Assembly (NCBI GenBank): GCA_020859985.1
Contig: JAJBVD010000068.1
Coordinates: forward strand, 1-64,000
Origin: Clostridiales bacterium
Lineage (GTDB): Bacteria; Bacillota; Clostridia; Lachnospirales; Lachnospiraceae
DNA: 64,000 nucleotides
Direction: 5' to 3'
Part shown: in pieces, positions 60,420-64,000 of the stretch
How the letters are laid out: each line of letters starts with the position of its first letter
How positions within the stretch are numbered: the first letter of the stretch is position 1
Position numbers and translations under genes: made by a program
The notes under the pieces: model-generated
Told to the model about the DNA's origin: nothing
The model's database searches: none
What the model saw: the letters and a program-made list of their open reading frames with translations, nothing else

Positions 60420-61601
60420 ATGAAAAAATATGACATTTCGCAGCCGATAGCTCTGAAAAAAGGCGTGTATAAGCTAAATGGCGAGGCAAACTTTAATTAT
60501 CAGCTTAACCGCGTTATCAATTGGGACGGCGGGCGTCTGGAGGATATTCAGAAAATTGGCGGGAAAATAAAAAGCAGCGCCGACTGGAAGCGTGAGCTGA
60601 TCGCGCTCGGAGATGAGGCGATGGAAGAGGAACGGATCGACAACGCTATCGCTTACTACCGTATGAGCGAATTCTTTATGTACGACGGCGATCCCGACAA
60701 GAAAAAGTACTACGAGAAAGCCACTGCTCTTTTTTACGAGTATTATGCGGATTATTTCGAAGGAGAAAATCCACGTATCAGGAGGCTTGAAGTGCCGTAT
60801 GAGGGAGTGAAGCTGCCCGTTATGCATGTGGAGCCGGAAGGGGAAAGCAGAGGGATACTGCTCCTTCACGGCGGAAATGACAGCTATTTTGAGGAATTTT
60901 TGTTCTCCCTGCTGTATTTGCAGGAAAAGGGCTTCGAAGTCTATTTGTTTGAGGGGCCGGGGCAGGGCGGTGTGATCCGCACACAGGGAATGCACTTTAC
61001 ACATGAATGGGAAAAGCCTGTGAAAGCGGTACTCGATTTTTTCCATCTCTCCGATGTGACGATCATCGGCGTATCGTTGGGCGGCTATCTTGCGCCGAGG
61101 GCAGCCGCGTTTGACAAACGTATCACAAAGGTGGTGGCATGGTCCGTGTTTCCGTCATTTTTGGATGTCATTATCGGCGGACAGCCGCCGGCTCTGCGGA
61201 AGATTTTTTATTTGCTTATGAGACTTCACGCAAAGGGACCGGTCAATTTGATTTTTAATGCGAAAGCAAAAAAGGAGCCAATGATCGACTGGGGCTTAAA
61301 GCACGGGATGTATGCTTATGAAGCGGACAGCGCTTATGGATATGCAAAAAAGCTGGCAGATTACAGCCTGAAGCCGATCGCGGATAAGGTCACTCAGGAT
61401 CTTTTGATACTTGGAGCGAGCAGGGATCATTTTATCGACTACCACATGATCGGCAGGGAAATTGATATGTTTACGAATGTGAGAAGCCTTACCTTCCGCC
61501 TTTTTACGGAAAAAGAAGAAGCAGAAAACCACTGCAATGTGGGTAACGGAAAGCTGGCTCTTGATACGATCTGCGGCTGGGTGGAGAGCCTGCCCATTTA
61601 A
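60420..61601 (+). CDS. Alpha/beta hydrolase with N-terminal helical domain
   Basis: 393 residues from the ATG at 60420 behind AAGGAGG. The N-terminal 130 residues are helical (ALGDEAMEEERIDNAIAYYR). The hydrolase core follows, with ILLLHGGNDSYFEEF, nucleophile elbow GVSLGGYLAPRAA near 215, an Asp in GASRDHFIDY and a late His in ENHCNVGN. The arrangement resembles FrsA/2,6-dihydropseudooxynicotine hydrolase relatives. The substrate is unknown. Confidence 0.83.
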   Translation: MKKYDISQPIALKKGVYKLNGEANFNYQLNRVINWDGGRLEDIQKIGGKIKSSADWKRELIALGDEAMEEERIDNAIAYYRMSEFFMYDGDPDKKKYYEKATALFYEYYADYFEGENPRIRRLEVPYEGVKLPVMHVEPEGESRGILLLHGGNDSYFEEFLFSLLYLQEKGFEVYLFEGPGQGGVIRTQGMHFTHEWEKPVKAVLDFFHLSDVTIIGVSLGGYLAPRAAAFDKRITKVVAWSVFPSFLDVIIGGQPPALRKIFYLLMRLHAKGPVNLIFNAKAKKEPMIDWGLKHGMYAYEADSAYGYAKKLADYSLKPIADKVTQDLLILGASRDHFIDYHMIGREIDMFTNVRSLTFRLFTEKEEAENHCNVGNGKLALDTICGWVESLPI

Positions 61602-61602
61602 A

Positions 61603-61652
61603 ATGGCCTTCGGCCATGGGGCAGGCCTGCGTCCCAAGCAGAGCTCGGGACA
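61603..61652 (+). repeat. Two-hairpin element, copy C (partial)
   Basis: ATGGCC/GGCCAT hairpin, then GGCCTGCGTCCC...GGGACA with a 5-bp stem. The second half matches copies A and B, while the first hairpin is shorter. It ends about 10 bases before GGAGG of the next gene. Confidence 0.5.
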
Positions 61653-61673
61653 ATTGTTGGAGGGGCTGGCACA

Positions 61674-62321
61674 ATGATGAAGTTTATTTATTACCTGACG
61701 ATGGCAAGAAGCAGGAAAATGATGATACAGATGTATGGAAAGGATTTTTACATACAATTTAAAAACAGGTCGGATTCCTGGTTCAGGAGAGTCCTTAAAG
61801 AAACTCCCGATATCGGGGAAAGCATATTTTCCTTCAATTACGCTTATGCGCCTTCTTATGTTGTCTGGTACAAGGCGATGATGGAATTGGGAATGAACCA
61901 GAAGCAGTCGGATGAGCTTATGTGGCATATGAATGAGAAAATGCTGCTGACCGTTCCGAAGCCGCTGCTGCATATGGTCGGTAAGACGTATCTGAACAGT
62001 TTCAGGAAAAAAGCGAAGCAGCACATGCTCCGGCAGGAAAGCGGAAAGCTGCATCCTTTTGACTGGGAAATCGAATACAGGGATATCAACGAGAATGAAT
62101 TCATGATCAATATCAGGAAATGCGGATTCATTGCCTATGCTGAGAAGTTTGACGCAAAGGGCATCCTGCCGGGAATCTGTGCGGTAGATTACATCGTTGC
62201 TTATTACATGAAAAATGGGTTCCGCCGGACGAAAACGTTAGGATACGGAGATGATTGTTGTGACTGCCGGTATGCGTTAAACGGAAGCTGTTCTCTGAAA
62301 CCCGGAAAGGGACAGAAATAG
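61674..62321 (+). CDS. L-2-amino-thiazoline-4-carboxylic acid hydrolase-like protein
   Basis: 215 residues from the first of two adjacent ATGs, behind GGAGGGG. The C-terminal half carries the family features: a GFIAYAEKFDAKGILPGICAV-type stretch (about 150-170), and the Cys-rich GYGDDCCDCRYALNGSC. Named after an enzyme in Pseudomonas cysteine synthesis from ATC, the family is widespread in Clostridia with unproven activity. It follows the hydrolase gene by 72 bases, so the two may be co-transcribed. Confidence 0.75.
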   Translation: MMKFIYYLTMARSRKMMIQMYGKDFYIQFKNRSDSWFRRVLKETPDIGESIFSFNYAYAPSYVVWYKAMMELGMNQKQSDELMWHMNEKMLLTVPKPLLHMVGKTYLNSFRKKAKQHMLRQESGKLHPFDWEIEYRDINENEFMINIRKCGFIAYAEKFDAKGILPGICAVDYIVAYYMKNGFRRTKTLGYGDDCCDCRYALNGSCSLKPGKGQK

Positions 62322-62370
62322 TGTTGTTATCTTTATATCCAGACTGCGGAAAAAATCTTATATTTTTCTC

Positions 62371-62399
62371 TTGCACTTCCTGTTAGCATCTGCTACAAT
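62371..62399 (+). promoter_or_regulatory. Promoter of eno
   Basis: TTGCAC-N17-TACAAT. Confidence 0.7.
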
Positions 62400-62405
62400 A
62401 CAGAC

Positions 62406-63810
<1,405 letters not shown>

Positions 63811-63830
63811 AAATACAGGAGCATATTAGT

Positions 63831-63864
63831 CGGCCGGGGGTTCTATGGTACTTCCGGCCGTTCT
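63831..63864 (+). terminator. Hairpin after eno
   Basis: CGGCCGG pairs with CCGGCCG across a 16-base loop, then TTCTC. Moderate terminator. Confidence 0.6.
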
Positions 63865-63939
63865 CATGCGCAGTGCCGGGCAAGGAGGCTGCATTTCGGC
63901 TGATGTATTGAAAAAAATGCATATGTCTGTACAGAAATG

Positions 63940-63974
63940 TGATACAATGCTAACCATAGTTAGAAACAACTAAT
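63940..63974 (+). promoter_or_regulatory. Promoter and operator of the gene beyond the right edge
   Basis: An extended -10 (TGATACAAT, 63940-63948) is followed by TTAG-AAACAA-CTAA (63960-63973). CTAACC also precedes it, forming overlapping half-sites. An AAGGAGG at 63989-63995 shows that a gene starts just outside the window. Confidence 0.55.
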
Positions 63975-64000
63975 TCTGCGAATTTTATAAGGAGGATTTC

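Overview
The window looks like chromosomal DNA of a gut Clostridia of the Lachnospiraceae type. This rests on the clostridial-style gene set, strong AAGGAGG-type ribosome binding sites, TTGACA/TATAAT-type promoters, gene families typical of that group (Rpn, AAA-ATPase/PDDEXK_9, DUF4143 ATPase, YibE/F, split ThrE, GldF/GldG-like exporter, L-2-amino-thiazoline-4-carboxylic acid hydrolase-like protein) and moderate GC with one AT-rich island. No rRNA, tRNA or CRISPR array was recognised.

Layout. Positions 1-5979 are the end of a surface polysaccharide locus: the tail of a probable phosphonopyruvate decarboxylase, a Wzx-like flippase, an AT-rich LicD-family gene, a sugar nucleotidyltransferase, a GmhA-like isomerase, and a nucleotidyltransferase fused to a GmhB-like phosphatase. 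Together they point to a glycan carrying heptose and perhaps a phosphonate. Positions 5992-8392 hold a 1.24 kb tandem duplication of an Rpn-family PD-(D/E)XK gene. Each copy has a perfect internal ribosome binding site in front of an in-frame ATG that would make a 79-residue C-terminal protein, the arrangement known for Rpn toxin / intragenic antitoxin pairs. Positions 8461-11053 carry a membrane protein resembling the N-terminal half of a polysaccharide-initiating enzyme, a serine recombinase homologue without its key arginines, and a NusG/LoaP-like antiterminator.

Housekeeping genes follow: pth and mfd (11.3-15.8 kb), an exported alkaline phosphatase, a YibE/F protein, an AAA-ATPase with a PDDEXK_9-type end, an acidic foldase-like lipoprotein, an esterase and aroK. 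A four-gene exporter of the GldA/GldF/GldG plus DUF4340 type (24.9-30.1 kb) has extracytoplasmic subunits with long Glu/Thr/Ala tracts. Then come a D-lactate dehydrogenase relative, citrate synthase, a frameshifted MazG-like gene, panE, rsmI, an HTH gene next to a compact HipA-like kinase, a split threonine/serine exporter overlapping an alpha-L-fucosidase, serA, a PHP phosphoesterase, a DUF4143 ATPase, proS, and a complete branched-chain amino acid ABC operon (livK-H-M-G-F). The right end carries a lipase-like gene with a GPH sugar symporter, and a LysR-controlled cluster containing an exported flavodoxin/aldo-keto reductase fusion. It ends with an AraC regulator, another hydrolase, and enolase between two promoters that share a TTAG-N6-CTAA operator.

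Two families of small dispersed palindromic elements run through the intergenic spaces: a 27-bp GTAACTG...CAGTTAC element, and a two-hairpin element built around CTGCGTCC...GGACA. Decayed transposon-end-like repeats with a 22-23 bp period lie at 15.97-16.14 kb and 19.28-19.32 kb.
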